Source: Sipunculus nudus (taxonomy: Eukaryota; Annelida; Sipuncula; Golfingiida; Sipunculidae). From it: DNA of 64,000 nucleotides. The stretch covers positions 26,254,956 to 26,318,955 of the forward strand of contig CM049318.1 of the NCBI GenBank assembly GCA_026874595.1. Reading direction: 5' to 3'. The position numbers and the translations under genes were made by a program. Each line of letters starts with the position of its first letter. Position 1 is the first letter of the stretch. Of the stretch, positions 36,588 to 50,337 are shown in pieces. The notes beneath the pieces are model-generated. The model was not told the origin of the DNA. It worked only from the letters and a program-made list of their open reading frames with translations, and made no database searches.

Positions 36588-39500
36588 CATCTGCAGATGA
36601 ACAAATGTGCCACAGTTTTAGTACTTGAATATTTGATCGAGATTGTGTAATTCCAGGAGAGTGAATAATAGAATACGTAATTAGCATTTCGTAAAGAGGA
36701 AAATTAACCTCAGTTTCATGTTTGATCCCGTTTTTCGTGCCACTCAATTAATCGCTCAAACTCGAATAGGATAATATCAGAGGATCCAAACCTTCTATAT
36801 AGAACCAAAGGTAAAAAAATGTTACTTCTGCTTATTTGGTCAAATCCGTATGGCGATCAAAAGAGTAGTGTACTCTTTCATTATGTGCCAAACGAACATA
36901 TTGGATTGACCGAGCAAGCAGACAACATAACCTTTGATTAATCGGATATATTATTTTTCTGATATCCTGTCAAGACGACATTAAAATTCACAGTTAATTC
37001 CATCAGGCATTTTTCAACATCTGCAGATGAAGTCATTTCCAATATTTTAAAGTTGAAAATTTGACGAATATACCATATCCAAAGGGGGAATGTTCAAATA
37101 TTGCGTAACCCTCTTTTTTAATTTAAATTGAACGTAAGCTATATTTTCTATTTTAAGATACTTCGAAAAAATGTTTTAGTTAACCCGAAATTAGATATCG
37201 CATAGAATGAGAATCTGTCTTTTTTTCATATACGCAACACTACCCGAAAAGAAGACCTTACTCTGTTATACTCTTAGCCCATTCATCAAATTATTAAAGG
37301 GTTACAGGTGTAATTGCAAAGGAAGGCTCAAATCTGTGCATTTCATTTCTTACTATTATTTTCACTATCTTACTGTTAAGTTTCTAAAAAAAATACTATA
37401 CCATGCTCTCTCCTCATCGTTTCTTTATTCACTGATTCTCCTCTCATTTTCGAACAGTTATTCTACAAAGACTGAGTTTTGAACAGTGTACAGCATCTCA
37501 CGAATATTCAACTACGCACCAACTAAATTAAGACTTGTCATTCTCTTTTTAACTGTCATTCTAATAAACATGCTTGAAGATATCACATAAAAATAACCTC
37601 CTCTTTTTTACATCAGAAATACTACAACATCTGCAGATGAACAAATGTGCCACCGTTTTAGTACTTGAATATTTGATCGAGATTGCATACTTCCAGGAAT
37701 GTGAATAAAAGAATACGTAATGAGCATTTCTAAAGAGGAAAATTAACCTCAGTTTCATGTTTGATCCCGCTTTTTATGCCACTCAAGTAATCGCTCACAT
37801 TTGAATTTGATTATATCAGAGGAACCAAACCATCTATATTGAACCAAATGTAAAAAAATGTTACTTCTGCTTATTTGGTCAAATCCGTATGGCGATCAAA
37901 AGAGAAGTGTACTCTTTCATTATATGCCAAACGAACATATTGGATTGACCGAGCAAGCAGACAACATTACATTTGATTAATCAGATAAATTATTTTTCTG
38001 ATATTCTGTCAAGACGACATTAAAATTCACAGTTAATTCCATCAGGCATTTTTCAACATCTGCAGATGAAGTTATTTGCAAAATTTTTAAGTTCAATATT
38101 TTATGAATATACCATATCCAAAGGGGAAATAATCAAATATTGCGTAACTCTAATTTTAATTTTAAGTTTAAAGTAAGCTATATATTACCTATTTAAGATA
38201 CTTCGAAAATATTATAATAAACTCGAAATAAGTAAGGGCATAGAATGAGAATCTGTTTTTTTTTATACAGGCAACACTTTCCAAAAAGAAGACCTTACTC
38301 TGTTATATAATCTTAGCCCATTCCTCAATATATTAAAGGGTAACAGGTGTAACTGCAAAGAAAGGCTCAAATCTGTGCAATTCATTTCTTACTACTGTGT
38401 TCACAATCTAACTGTTAAGTTAAAAAAAAAATTAATATACCATGCTCTCTCCTCATCCTTTATGTATTCACTGATCCTTCGCTCATTTTTGCACAGGCAT
38501 TCTACAAAGACTGAGATTTGAACAGTGTACAGCATCTCACTAATATTCAACTACGCACCAATTAAATTAGGACTTACCATTCTCATTTTAACTGTCATTC
38601 TTATAAACATGCTTGACGATATCACATATTAACCTCCTCTTTTTTACATCAGAAATCCCCCAACATCTGCAGATGAACAAATGTGCCACCGTTTTAGTAC
38701 TTGTATATTTAATCGATACTTCGTACTTCCAGGAATGTGAATAAAAGAATACGTAACGAGCATTTCGGAAAGAGGAAAATTAACCCCAGTTTCATGTTTG
38801 ATCCTGTTTTTTCTGGCACTCAGTTAATCGCTCACATTTGAATATGATTATATCAGAGGAACCAAACCATCTATATAGCACCAAAGGTAAAAAAATGTTA
38901 CTTCTGCTTATTTGGTCAAATCCGTATGGCGATCAAAAGAGTAGTGTACTCTTTCATTATGTGCCAAAAGAACATATTTGATTGACCGAGCAAGCAGACA
39001 ACATAACATTTGTTTAATCGGATTTATTATTTTTCTGACATTCTGTAAAGACGACATTAAAAATTCACAGTTAATTCCATCAGGCATTTTTCAACATCTG
39101 CAGATGAATTTATTTGCAAAATTATTAAGTTGAAAATTTCATGAATATACCATATCCCAAGGGGGAATGCTCAAATATTGCGTAACTCTACTTTTAATTT
39201 AAATTTAACGTGAGCTATATTTTCTATTTTAAGATACTGCGAAAAAATGTTTTAGTTAACCCGAAATTAGTAATCGCGTAGAATGAGAATCTGTCTTTTT
39301 TTTCATATACGAAACACTACCCGAAAAGAAGACCTTACTCCGTTATACTCTTAGCCCATTCCTCAATTTATTAAAGGGTTACAGGTGTAATTGCAAAGAA
39401 AGGCTCAAATCTGTGCATTTCATTCCTTACTATTATTTTCATTATCTAACTGTTAAGTTTCTTAAAAATACTATACCATGCTCTCTCCTCATCGTTTATT

Positions 39501-39702
39501 TATTCACTGATCCTCCGCTCATTTTCGCACAGTTATTCTAGAAAGACTGAGTTTTGAACAGTGTACAGCATCTCACGAATATTCAACTACGCACCAACTA
39601 AATTAAGACTTGTCATTCTCTTTTTAACTGTCATTCAAATAAACATGCTTGAAGATATCACATAAAAATAACCTCCTCTTTTTTACATCAGAAATACTAC
39701 AA
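36588..39702 (+). repeat. Array B, XYZ trimer, first copy
   Basis: Cores at 36819 (X), 37858 (Y/W hybrid) and 38895 (Z). The middle monomer is Y-type to 37905 and W-type from 37980. The unit has therefore lost one monomer length relative to the tetramer. X still has GTGAATAATAG, without the 3-bp deletion seen in the next trimer. Confidence 0.92.
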
Positions 39703-42700
39703 CATCTGCAGATGAACAAATGTGCCACAGTTTTAGTACTTGAATATTTGATCGAGATTGTGTAATTCCAGGAGAGTGAATAGAATACGTAATTAGCATT
39801 TCGTAAAGAGGAAAATTAACCTCAGTTTCATGTTTGATCCCGTTTTTCGTGCCACTCAATTAATCGCTCAAACTCGAATAGGATAATATCAGAGGATCCA
39901 AACCTTCTATATAGAACCAAAGGTAAAAAAATGTTACTTCTGCTTATTTGGTCAAATCCGTATGGCGATCAAAAGAGTAGTGTACTCTTTCATTATGTGC
40001 CAAACGAACATATTGGATTGACCGAGCAAGCAGACAACATAACCTTTGATTAATCGGATATATTATTTTTCTGATATCCTGTCAAGACGACATTAAAATT
40101 CACAGTTAATTCCATCAGGCATTTTTCAACATCTGCAGATGAAGTCATTTCCAATATTTTAAAGTTGAAAATTTGACGAATATACCATATCCAAAGGGGG
40201 AATGTTCAAATATTGCGTAACCCTCTTTTTTAATTTAAATTGAACGTAAGCTATATTTTCTATTTTAAGATACTTCGAAAAAATGTTTTAGTTAACCCGA
40301 AATTAGATATCGCATAGAATGAGAATCTGTCTTTTTTTCATATACGCAACACTACCCGAAAAGAAGACCTTACTCTGTTATACTCTTAGCCCATTCATCA
40401 AATTATTAAAGGGTTACAGGTGTAATTGCAAAGGAAGGCTCAAATCTGTGCATTTCATTTCTTACTATTATTTTCACTATCTTACTGTTAAGTTTCTAAA
40501 AAAAATACTATACCATGCTCTCTCCTCATCGTTTCTTTATTCACTGATTCTCCTCTCATTTTCGAACAGTTATTCTACAAAGACTGAGTTTTGAACAGTG
40601 TACAGCATCTCACGAATATTCAACTACGCACCAACTAAATTAAGACTTGTCATTCTCTTTTTAACTGTCATTCTAATAAACATGCTTGAAGATATCACAT
40701 AAAAATAACCTCCTCTTTTTTACATCAGAAATACTACAACATCTGCAGATGAACAAATGTGCCACCGTTTTAGTACTTGAATATTTGATCGAGATTGCAT
40801 ACTTCCAGGAATGTGAATAAAAGAATACGTAATGAGCATTTCTAAAGAGGAAAATTAACCTCAGTTTCATGTTTGATCCCGCTTTTTATGCCACTCAAGT
40901 AATCGCTCACATTTGAATTTGATTATATCAGAGGAACCAAACCATCTATATTGAACCAAATGTAAAAAAATGTTACTTCTGCTTATTTGGTCAAATCCGT
41001 ATGGCGATCAAAAGAGAAGTGTACTCTTTCATTATATGCCAAACGAACATATTGGATTGACCGAGCAAGCAGACAACATTACATTTGATTAATCAGATAA
41101 ATTATTTTTCTGATATTCTGTCAAGACGACATTAAAATTCACAGTTAATTCCATCAGGCATTTTTCAACATCTGCAGATGAAGTTATTTGCAAAATTTTT
41201 AAGTTCAATATTTTATGAATATACCATATCCAAAGGGGAAATAATCAAATATTGCGTAACTCTAATTTTAATTTTAAGTTTAAAGTAAGCTATATATTAC
41301 CTATTTAAGATACTTCGAAAATATTATAATAAACTCGAAATAAGTAAGGGCATAGAATGAGAATCTGTTTTTTTTTATACAGGCAACACTTTCCAAAAAG
41401 AAGACCTTACTCTGTTATATAATCTTAGCCCATTCCTCAATATATTAAAGGGTAACAGGTGTAACTGCAAAGAAAGGCTCAAATCTGTGCAATTCATTTC
41501 TTACTACTGTGTTCACAATCTAACTGTTAAGTTAAAAAAAAAATTAATATACCATGCTCTCTCCTCATCCTTTATGTATTCACTGATCCTTCGCTCATTT
41601 TTGCACAGGCATTCTACAAAGACTGAGATTTGAACAGTGTACAGCATCTCACTAATATTCAACTACGCACCAATTAAATTAGGACTTACCATTCTCATTT
41701 TAACTGTCATTCTTATAAACATGCTTGACGATATCACATATTAACCTCCTCTTTTTTACATCAGAAATCCCCCAACATCTGCAGATGAACAAATGTGCCA
41801 CCGTTTTAGTACTTGTATATTTAATCGATACTTCGTACTTCCAGGAATGTGAATAAAAGAATACGTAACGAGCATTTCGGAAAGAGGAAAATTAACCCCA
41901 GTTTCATGTTTGATCCTGTTTTTTCTGGCACTCAGTTAATCGCTCACATTTGAATATGATTATATCAGAGGAACCAAACCATCTATATAGCACCAAAGGT
42001 AAAAAAATGTTACTTCTGCTTATTTGGTCAAATCCGTATGGCGATCAAAAGAGTAGTGTACTCTTTCATTATGTGCCAAAAGAACATATTTGATTGACCG
42101 AGCAAGCAGACAACATAACATTTGTTTAATCGGATTTATTATTTTTCTGACATTCTGTAAAGACGACATTAAAAATTCACAGTTAATTCCATCAGGCATT
42201 TTTCAACATCTGCAGATGAATTTATTTGCAAAATTATTAAGTTGAAAATTTCATGAATATACCATATCCCAAGGGGGAATGCTCAAATATTGCGTAACTC
42301 TACTTTTAATTTAAATTTAACGTGAGCTATATTTTCTATTTTAAGATACTGCGAAAAAATGTTTTAGTTAACCCGAAATTAGTAATCGCGTAGAATGAGA
42401 ATCTGTCTTTTTTTTCATATACGAAACACTACCCGAAAAGAAGACCTTACTCCGTTATACTCTTAGCCCATTCCTCAATTTATTAAAGGGTTACAGGTGT
42501 AATTGCAAAGAAAGGCTCAAATCTGTGCATTTCATTCCTTACTATTATTTTCATTATCTAACTGTTAAGTTTCTTAAAAATACTATACCATGCTCTCTCC
42601 TCATCGTTTATTTATTCACTGATCCTCCGCTCATTTTCGCACAGTTATTCTAGAAAGACTGAGTTTTGAACAGTGTACAGCATCTCACGAATATTCAACT

Positions 42701-42814
42701 ACGCACCAACTAAATTAAGACTTGTCATTCTCTTTTTAACTGTCATTCAAATAAACATGCTTGAAGATATCACATAAAAATAACCTCCTCTTTTTTACAT
42801 CAGAAATACTACAA
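39703..42814 (+). repeat. Array B, XYZ trimer, second copy
   Basis: Cores at 39931 (X), 40970 (Y/W hybrid) and 42007 (Z). Nearly identical to the first trimer at a 3,112-bp core period. A 3-bp deletion (GTGAATAGAATACG) appears here and in the X at 43043, but not in the X at 36819. Confidence 0.92.
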
Positions 42815-45800
42815 CATCTGCAGATGAACAAATGTGCCACAGTTTTAGTACTTGAATATTTGATCGAGATTGTGTAATTCCAGGAGAGTGAATAGAATAC
42901 GTAATTAGCATTTCGTAAAGAGGAAAATTAACCTCAGTTTCATGTTTGATCCCGTTTTTCGTGCCACTCAATTAATCGCTCAAACTCGAATAGGATAATA
43001 TCAGAGGATCCAAACCTTCTATATAGAACCAAAGGTAAAAAAATGTTACTTCTGCTTATTTGGTCAAATCCGTATGGCGATCAAAAGAGTAGTGTACTCT
43101 TTCATTATGTGCCAAACGAACATATTGGATTGACCGAGCAAGCAGACAACATAACCTTTGATTAATCGGATATATTATTTTTCTGATATCCTGTCAAGAC
43201 GACATTAAAATTCACAGTTAATTCCATCAGGCATTTTTCAACATCTGCAGATGAAGTCATTTCCAATATTTTAAAGTTGAAAATTTGACGAATATACCAT
43301 ATCCAAAGGGGGAATGTTCAAATATTGCGTAACCCTCTTTTTTAATTTAAATTGAACGTAAGCTATATTTTCTATTTTAAGATACTTCGAAAAAATGTTT
43401 TAGTTAACCCGAAATTAGATATCGCATAGAATGAGAATCTGTCTTTTTTTCATATACGCAACACTACCCGAAAAGAAGACCTTACTCTGTTATACTCTTA
43501 GCCCATTCATCAAATTATTAAAGGGTTACAGGTGTAATTGCAAAGGAAGGCTCAAATCTGTGCATTTCATTTCTTACTATTATTTTCACTATCTTACTGT
43601 TAAGTTTCTAAAAAAAATACTATACCATGCTCTCTCCTCATCGTTTCTTTATTCACTGATTCTCCTCTCATTTTCGAACAGTTATTCTACAAAGACTGAG
43701 TTTTGAACAGTGTACAGCATCTCACGAATATTCAACTACGCACCAACTAAATTAAGACTTGTCATTCTCTTTTTAACTGTCATTCTAATAAACATGCTTG
43801 AAGATATCACATAAAAATAACCTCCTCTTTTTTACATCAGAAATACTACAACATCTGCAGATGAACAAATGTGCCACCGTTTTAGTACTTGAATATTTGA
43901 TCGAGATTGCATACTTCCAGGAATGTGAATAAAAGAATACGTAATGAGCATTTCTAAAGAGGAAAATTAACCTCAGTTTCATGTTTGATCCCGCTTTTTA
44001 TGCCACTCAAGTAATCGCTCACATTTGAATTTGATTATATCAGAGGAACCAAACCATCTATATTGAACCAAATGTAAAAAAATGTTACTTCTGCTTATTT
44101 GGTCAAATCCGTATGGCGATCAAAAGAGAAGTGTACTCTTTCATTATATGCCAAACGAACATATTGGATTGACCGAGCAAGCAGACAACATTACATTTGA
44201 TTATTCAGATAAATTATTTTTCTGATATTCTGTCAAGACGACATTAAAATTCACAGTTAATTCCATCAGGCATTTTTCAACATCTGCAGATGAAGTTATT
44301 TGCAAAATTTTTAAGTTCAGTATTTTATGAATATACCATATCCCAAGGGGAAATAATCAAATATTGCGTAACTCTAATTTTAATTTTAAATTTAAAGTAA
44401 GCTATATATTACCTATTTAAGATACTTCGAAAATATTATAATAAACTCGAAATAAGTAAGGGCATAGAATGAGAATCTGTTTTGTTTATACAGGCAACAC
44501 TTTCCAAAAAGAAGACCTTACTCTGTTATATAATCTTAGCCCATTCCTCAATATATTAAAGGGTAACAGGTGTAACTGCAAAGAAAGGCTCAAATCTGTG
44601 CAATTCATTTCTTACTAATGTGTTCACAATCTAATTGTTAAGTTTAAAAAAGAATACTATACCATGCTCTTTCCTCATCGTTTCTTTATTCACTGATTCT
44701 CCTCTCATTTTCGAACAGTTATTCTACAAAGACTGAGTTTTGAACAGTGTACAGCATCTCACGAATATTCAACTACGCACCAACTAAATTAAGACTTGTC
44801 ATTCCCTTTTTAACTGTCATTCTAATAAACATGCTTGAAGATATCACATAAAAATAACCTCCTCTTTTTTACATCAGAAATACTACAACATCTGCAGATG
44901 AACAAATGTGCCACCGTTTTAGTACTTGAATATTTGATCGAGATTGCATACTTCCAGGAATGTGAATAAAAGAATACGTAATGAGCATTTCTTAAAGAGG
45001 AAAATTAACCTCAGTTTCATGTTTGATCCCGCTTTTCATGCCACTCAAGTAATCGCTCACATTTGAATTTGATTATATCAGAGGAACCAAACCATCTATA
45101 TTGAACCAAATGTTAAAAAAATGTTACTTCTGCTTATTTGGTCAAATCCGTATGGCGATCAAAAGAGTAGTGTACTCTTTCATTATATGCCAAACGAACA
45201 TATTGGATTGACCGAGCAAGCAGACAACATTACATTTGATTAATCAGATAAATTATTTTTCTGATATTCTGTCAAGACGACATTAAAATTCACAGTTAAT
45301 TCCATCAGGCATTTTTCAACATCTGCAGATGAAGTTATTTGCAAAATTTTTAAGTTCAATATTTTATGAATATACCATATCCAAAGGGGAAATAATCAAA
45401 TATTGCGTAACTCTAATTTTAATTTTAAGTTTAAAGTAAGCTATATATTACCTATTTAAGATACTTCGAAAATATTATAATAAACTCGAAATAAGTAAGG
45501 GCATAGAATGAGAATCTGTTTTTTTTGTATTCGCAACACTATTCAAAAGGAAGACTTTACTCTGTTATACTCTTATCCCATTCCTCAATTTATTAAAGGG
45601 TAACAGGTGTAACTGCAAAGAAAGGCTACAATCTGTGCATTTCATTTCTTACTACTATTTTCACTATCTAACTGTTAAGTTTAAAAATAAATTTACTATA
45701 CCTTGCTCTCTCCTCATCCTTTATTTATTCACTGATCCTCCGCTCATTTTCGCACAGGTATTTTACAAAGACTGAGATTTGAACAGTGTACAGCATCTCA

Positions 45801-45924
45801 CTAATATTCAACTACGCACCAATTAAATTAAGACTTACCATTCTCATTTTAAATGTCTTTCTAATAAACATGCTTGACGATATCACATACTAACCTCCTC
45901 TTTTTTACATCAGAAATCCTCCAA
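42815..45924 (+). repeat. Array B, XYW end unit
   Basis: Cores at 43043 (X), 44082 (Y) and 45121 (W). This Y has GATTATTCAG and CAGTATTTTATG, the unhybridised Y form, so the array returns to the tetramer-type order. The sequence after W changes near 45,520 to a different monomer instead of Z. Confidence 0.9.
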
Positions 45925-46674
45925 CATCTGCAGATGAACAAATGTGCCACAGTTTTAGTACTTGAATATTTGATCGAGATTGCGTACTTCCAGGAATGTG
46001 AATAAAAGAATACGTAATGAGCATTTCGTAAAGAGGACAATTAAACTCAGTTTCATGTTTGATCCCGTTTTTCATGCCACTCAAGTAATCGCTCAAATTC
46101 GAATATGATAATATCAGAGGATACAAACTATCTATATAGAACCAAAGGTAAAAAAATGTTACTTCTCCTTATTTGGTCAAATCCGTATGGCGATCAAAAG
46201 AGTAGTGTACTCTGTCATTATATGCCTGAAGAACATATAGGATTGACCGAGCAAGCAGGCAACAAAACATTTGATTAATCAGATATTGCATTTTTCTGAT
46301 ATTCTGTCAAGACGAAATTAAATTCCATCAGGCATTTTTCAACATCTCCAGATGAAGTCATTTGCAATATTTTAAAGTTGAACATTTGATGAATATACCA
46401 TATCCCAAGGGGGGATATTCAAATATTGCGTAACTCTACTTTTAATTTAAAATCTAACGTTATGTGGATGTTTTATTGATGTTCAGTTGAATTGTTTTTC
46501 AGTAAATTTTGATTATATTTTGATGCTTTATGTAAACCTACCCTTACGTGTGCTTCGGAATCAGAGGATTCTCAATCTTTGATTATGGATACTTGGGTTG
46601 CGTCTGGTGACCAAAATGTTTAATCTGAAAAGAAGCCAAGATTCATAAAGTTAGTACAGCATATTCATACAATA

Positions 46675-46682
46675 ATATATAT
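46675..46682. repeat. (AT)4 remnant, insert copy 7
   Basis: The shortest form, followed by ACATATTC. It probably shows the short state before the tract expanded in repeat A. Confidence 0.9.
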
Positions 46683-46868
46683 ACATATTCATGTGTAAAA
46701 AAATAAGCCATGGAGCATTAACATGTATGGTATATATTGGTAGTGTATTAATGGATTTTATATATTGTCACGTAATTTCACCCGCAGTGTCCAAAGTGAA
46801 AATGATTAGCTAGTGTATGTTATCACTTGAAAAATCTTCCTCTAAAATTATCGGGCATTGTGTGTTTC

Positions 46869-47069
46869 TTACCAACACCGGATTTATCTTATCGGACATG
46901 CCATTTGACACCATCCTATGTGAGACAAATACCAGTCAGCTATAAACTTGCCCAAACTCACGCTGACTTCTTCCTTGCATTCGGAGAAATCCATGAATTC
47001 ACACTCACTCAGTCTGGACTTTTCGGTCAGCAAGAAATGACCGGAATGTGTAACTACCTGCAGATATGA
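46869..47069. pseudogene. Coding-like island, insert copy 7, diverged
   Basis: Against copy 2 the plus frame has P-to-L, G-to-E, P-to-L and D-to-G changes, and an S-to-F change just upstream of the island. It shares AGA for AGG with copy 6. Several of its changes are shared with copy 6, supporting common descent of the two old inserts. Confidence 0.3.
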
Positions 47070-49894
47070 AATGTAATACATTTTAATTTCTGATAAATTG
47101 ATTAACTTGATTGATGTCTTGAGAGTAATTTATAGAATATCTAACGGTAATTTGTGCAATCAGAAATTAATTAAATCAGATATTTAATCTTTTAAGTCCG
47201 ATTTCGTCTATCCTTTTTCAGTCAAACCAAAATATCTGAAGGCTAACAAATTTGATAGATTTTGAAATCCTGCTAATTTGGACAATTTGGTATGATTATA
47301 TTCGGATAAGTGTACTCAATCATGATAAGTTGAGATATAACAAACACACAATACCAACCAAACCCGCAGGAAAAACTACATTTTCACTTATAAGCTTCTT
47401 CGAAATAATTTATGGTAAATTGTAAATCAGTAAGGGGCATTGAATGAAAATCTCTCTTTATTATATACGCAGGAGGATCAGAAAGATCTTGGTTTTACTC
47501 GAAGCAAATTTCTCAATTCGTTGGAGGGGAACAACTGAAACTACAAGATAGGCTCTAATCTCAGTATTCCTTTTCGTACTATCATTTTCAATTTTCAAGT
47601 ATTAAGTTTTAACAAATAATTTTTACGATACCATGCTCTCTCCATATCGTTTATTTATTCACTTATCATTCGCTCATGTGAGCACAGGTATTCTGCAATG
47701 ACAGATTTGTACAGTGTACAGCATCTCCCGAATATTCAACTACACACCAATTTATTCAAACTTGTCATTCTAATAAAAATGCTTGACGATATGACTTAAT
47801 ATAATCTCTTAATTACATCAGAAATACTACAACATCTGCAGATGAACAAATGTGTTACCGTTTTAGTACTTGAATATTTGAAGGAGTTTGCGTACTTCCA
47901 GGAATGTGAATAGAAGAATACGTAATGAGCCTTTCGTAAAGAGGAAAATTAACCTCAGTTTCATGTTTGATCCCGTTTTTCATGCCACTCAAGTATTCGC
48001 TCAAATTCGAATATGATAATATCAGAGGATCCAAACCATATATATAGAATCAAAGGTAAAAAAATGTTACTTCTGCTTATTTGGTCAAATCCGTATGGCG
48101 ATCAAAAGAGTAGCGTACTCTTTCATTATGTGCCAAACGAACATACTTGATTGACCGAGCAAGCAGATAACATTCGATTAATCGGATATATTATTTTTCT
48201 GATATTCTGTCAAGACGACATTAAAATTCACAGTTAATTCCATCAGGCATTTTTCAACATCTGCAGATGAAGTCATTTCCAATATTTTATAGTTGAAAAT
48301 TTGACGAATATACCATATCCAAAGGGGGAATGTTCAAATATTGCGTAACTCTACTTTTAATTTAAATTTAACGTAAGCTATATTTTCTATTTTAAGATAC
48401 TTCCAAAAAGTTATAGTTAACCCGAAATTAGTAAGGGCACAGAATGAGAATCTGTCTTTTTTTCATATACGCAACACTATCCGAAAAGAAGAACTTACTC
48501 TGTTATACTCTTAGCCCATTCCTCATTTTATTAAAGGGTACAGGTGTAATTGCAAAGAAAGGCTCAAATCTGTGCATTTCATTTCTTACTATTATTTTAA
48601 ATTTCGAACTGTTAAGTTTCTAAAAAAAATACTATACCATGCTCTCTCCTCATCGTTTATTTATTCACTGATCCTCCGCTCATTTTCGCACAGTTATTCT
48701 ACAAAGACTGATATTTGAACAGTGTGCAGCATCTCACGAATATTCAACTACGCACCAACTAAATTAAGACTTGTCATTCTCATTTTAAATGTCTTTCAAA
48801 TAAACATGCTTGACGATATCACATAAAAATAACCTCTTTTTACATCAGAAATACTACAACATCTGCAGATGAACAAATGTGCCACCGTTTTAGTACTTGA
48901 ATATTTGATTGAGTTTGCGTACTTCCAGGAATGTGAATAAAAGAATACGTTATGACCATTTCGTAAAGAGGACAATTAACCTCAGTTTCATGTGTGATCC
49001 CGCTTTTCATGCCCCTCAAGTAATCGCTCAAATTCGAATATGATAATATCAGAGGGTCTAAACCATCTATATAGAACCAAAGGTAAAAAAATGTTACTTC
49101 TGTTTATTTGGTCAAATCCGTATGGCGATCAAAAGAGTAGTGTACTCTTTCAGTATGTGCCAAACGAACATATTGGATTGACCGAGCAAGCAGACAACAT
49201 GACATTTGATTAATCAGATATATTATTTTTCTGATATTCTGTCAAGACGACATTAAAATTCACAGTTAACCCCATCAGGCATTTTTCAACATCTGCAGAT
49301 GAAGTTATTTGCAATTTTTTTAAGTTGAAAATTTCATTAATATACCATATCCCAAGGGGAAATAATCAAATATTGCGTAACTCTAATTTATATTTAAAGT
49401 TTAACGTAAGCTATATTTTCTATTTTAAGATACTTCGGAAATGTTATAGTAAACTCGAAATAAGTAAGGGCAGAGAATGAGAATCTGTTTTTTTTATATA
49501 CGCAACACTATCCAAAATGAAGACCTTACTCTGTTATACCCTTAGCCCATTCCTCAATTTATTAAAGGGTAACAGGTGTAACTGCAAAGAAAGGCTCAAA
49601 TCTGTGCATTTCATTTCTTACTATTATTTTCACTATCTAACTGTTAAGCTTAAAAAAATTTACTATACCATGCTCTTTCCTCATCTTTTGTTTATTCACT
49701 GATCCGCCCCTCATTTTTGCACAGGTATTCTACAAAGACTGAGATTCGAACAGTGTACAGCATCTCATGAATATTCAACTACACACCAACTAAATTTAGA
49801 CTTGTCATTCTCATTAAAACTCTCACTCTAATAATCATGCTTGACGATAACACATAAAAATAACCTCCCCTTTTTTACATCAGAAATACTACAA

Positions 49895-49906
49895 CATCTG
49901 CAGATG
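49895..49906. repeat. Box 1 palindrome CATCTGCAGATG (representative)
   Basis: Perfect 12-bp palindrome made of two abutting CANNTG (E-box-like) hexamers, with a PstI site in the centre. It occurs about 230 bp upstream of the core in nearly every monomer and is always followed by AACAAATGTG or a close variant. It is absent from all type-A alpha monomers. Box 2 of this monomer is 431 bp downstream, and the next box 1 a further 605 bp. Confidence 0.95.
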
Positions 49907-50325
49907 AACAAATGTGCCACAGTTTTAGTACTTGAATATTTGATCGAGATTGCGTACTTCCAGGAATGTGAATAAAAGAATACGTAATGAGCATTTCGTA
50001 AAGAGGACAATTAACCTCAGTTTCATGTTTGATCCCGCTTTTCATGCCACTCAAGTAATCGCTCAAATTCGAATATGATAATATCAGAGGATCCAAACCA
50101 TCTATGTAAAACCAAAGGTAAAAAAAATGTTACTTCTGCTTATTTGGTCAAATCCGTATGGCGATCAAAAGAGTAGTGTACTCTTTCATTATATGCCAAA
50201 CGAACATATTGGATTGACCGAGCAAGCAGACAACATTACATTTGATTAATCAGATAAATTATTTTTTTGATATTCTGTCAAGACGACATTAAAATTCACA
50301 GTTAATTCCATCAGGCATTTTTCAA

Positions 50326-50337
50326 CATCTGCAGATG
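50326..50337. repeat. Box 2 palindrome CATCTGCAGATG (representative)
   Basis: Same palindrome about 200 bp downstream of the core, followed by AAGTTATTT or AAGTCATTT. The ~95 bp around it align with the box 1 region, so the two are old duplicates. Broken forms occur at about 7710 and 11661 (CACCTG), 25750 (GCATATG), 26788 (CTGTAG) and 46346 (CTCCAG). Confidence 0.93.

Larger units (their letters stand above)
46460..47379 (+). repeat. Insert copy 7 (older copy outside repeat A)
   Basis: Sister of copy 6, about 19.55 kb downstream of it. Its AT tract is almost absent (46675-46682, followed by ACATATTC). The following monomer keeps box 1 at 47833-47844 and shares GTTACCG after box 1 and a GCG core spacer with the monomer after copy 6. 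The two therefore descend from one insert-bearing monomer. Confidence 0.88.
45925..49894 (+). repeat. Diverged single monomers with insert copy 7
   Basis: Box 1 at 45925, 47833 and 48860; cores at 46156, 48064 and 49091. The first has box 2 altered to CATCTCCAGATG and carries insert copy 7. The second matches the monomer at 28511. The third leads into array C: its sequence after box 2 (TTCATTAATATACC) is Q-like. Confidence 0.87.

Noticed and set aside
25933-43706. Recurrent plus-strand ORFs of 61-91 codons beginning MRIC.FFIYATL or MKTLLCYTL
   Set aside because: They recur because the monomer recurs. A variable T-run right after the start shifts or closes the frame in many monomers (e.g. 34.1, 35.1, 41.4 kb), the composition is low-complexity AT-rich, and the changes look neutral. 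Not called as genes.
33406-43982. Minus-strand 60-65 codon ORFs (…VYLFICRCC-like frames) in array B and C
   Set aside because: They overlap another open minus frame over the same bases, vary in start, and repeat only with the monomer.
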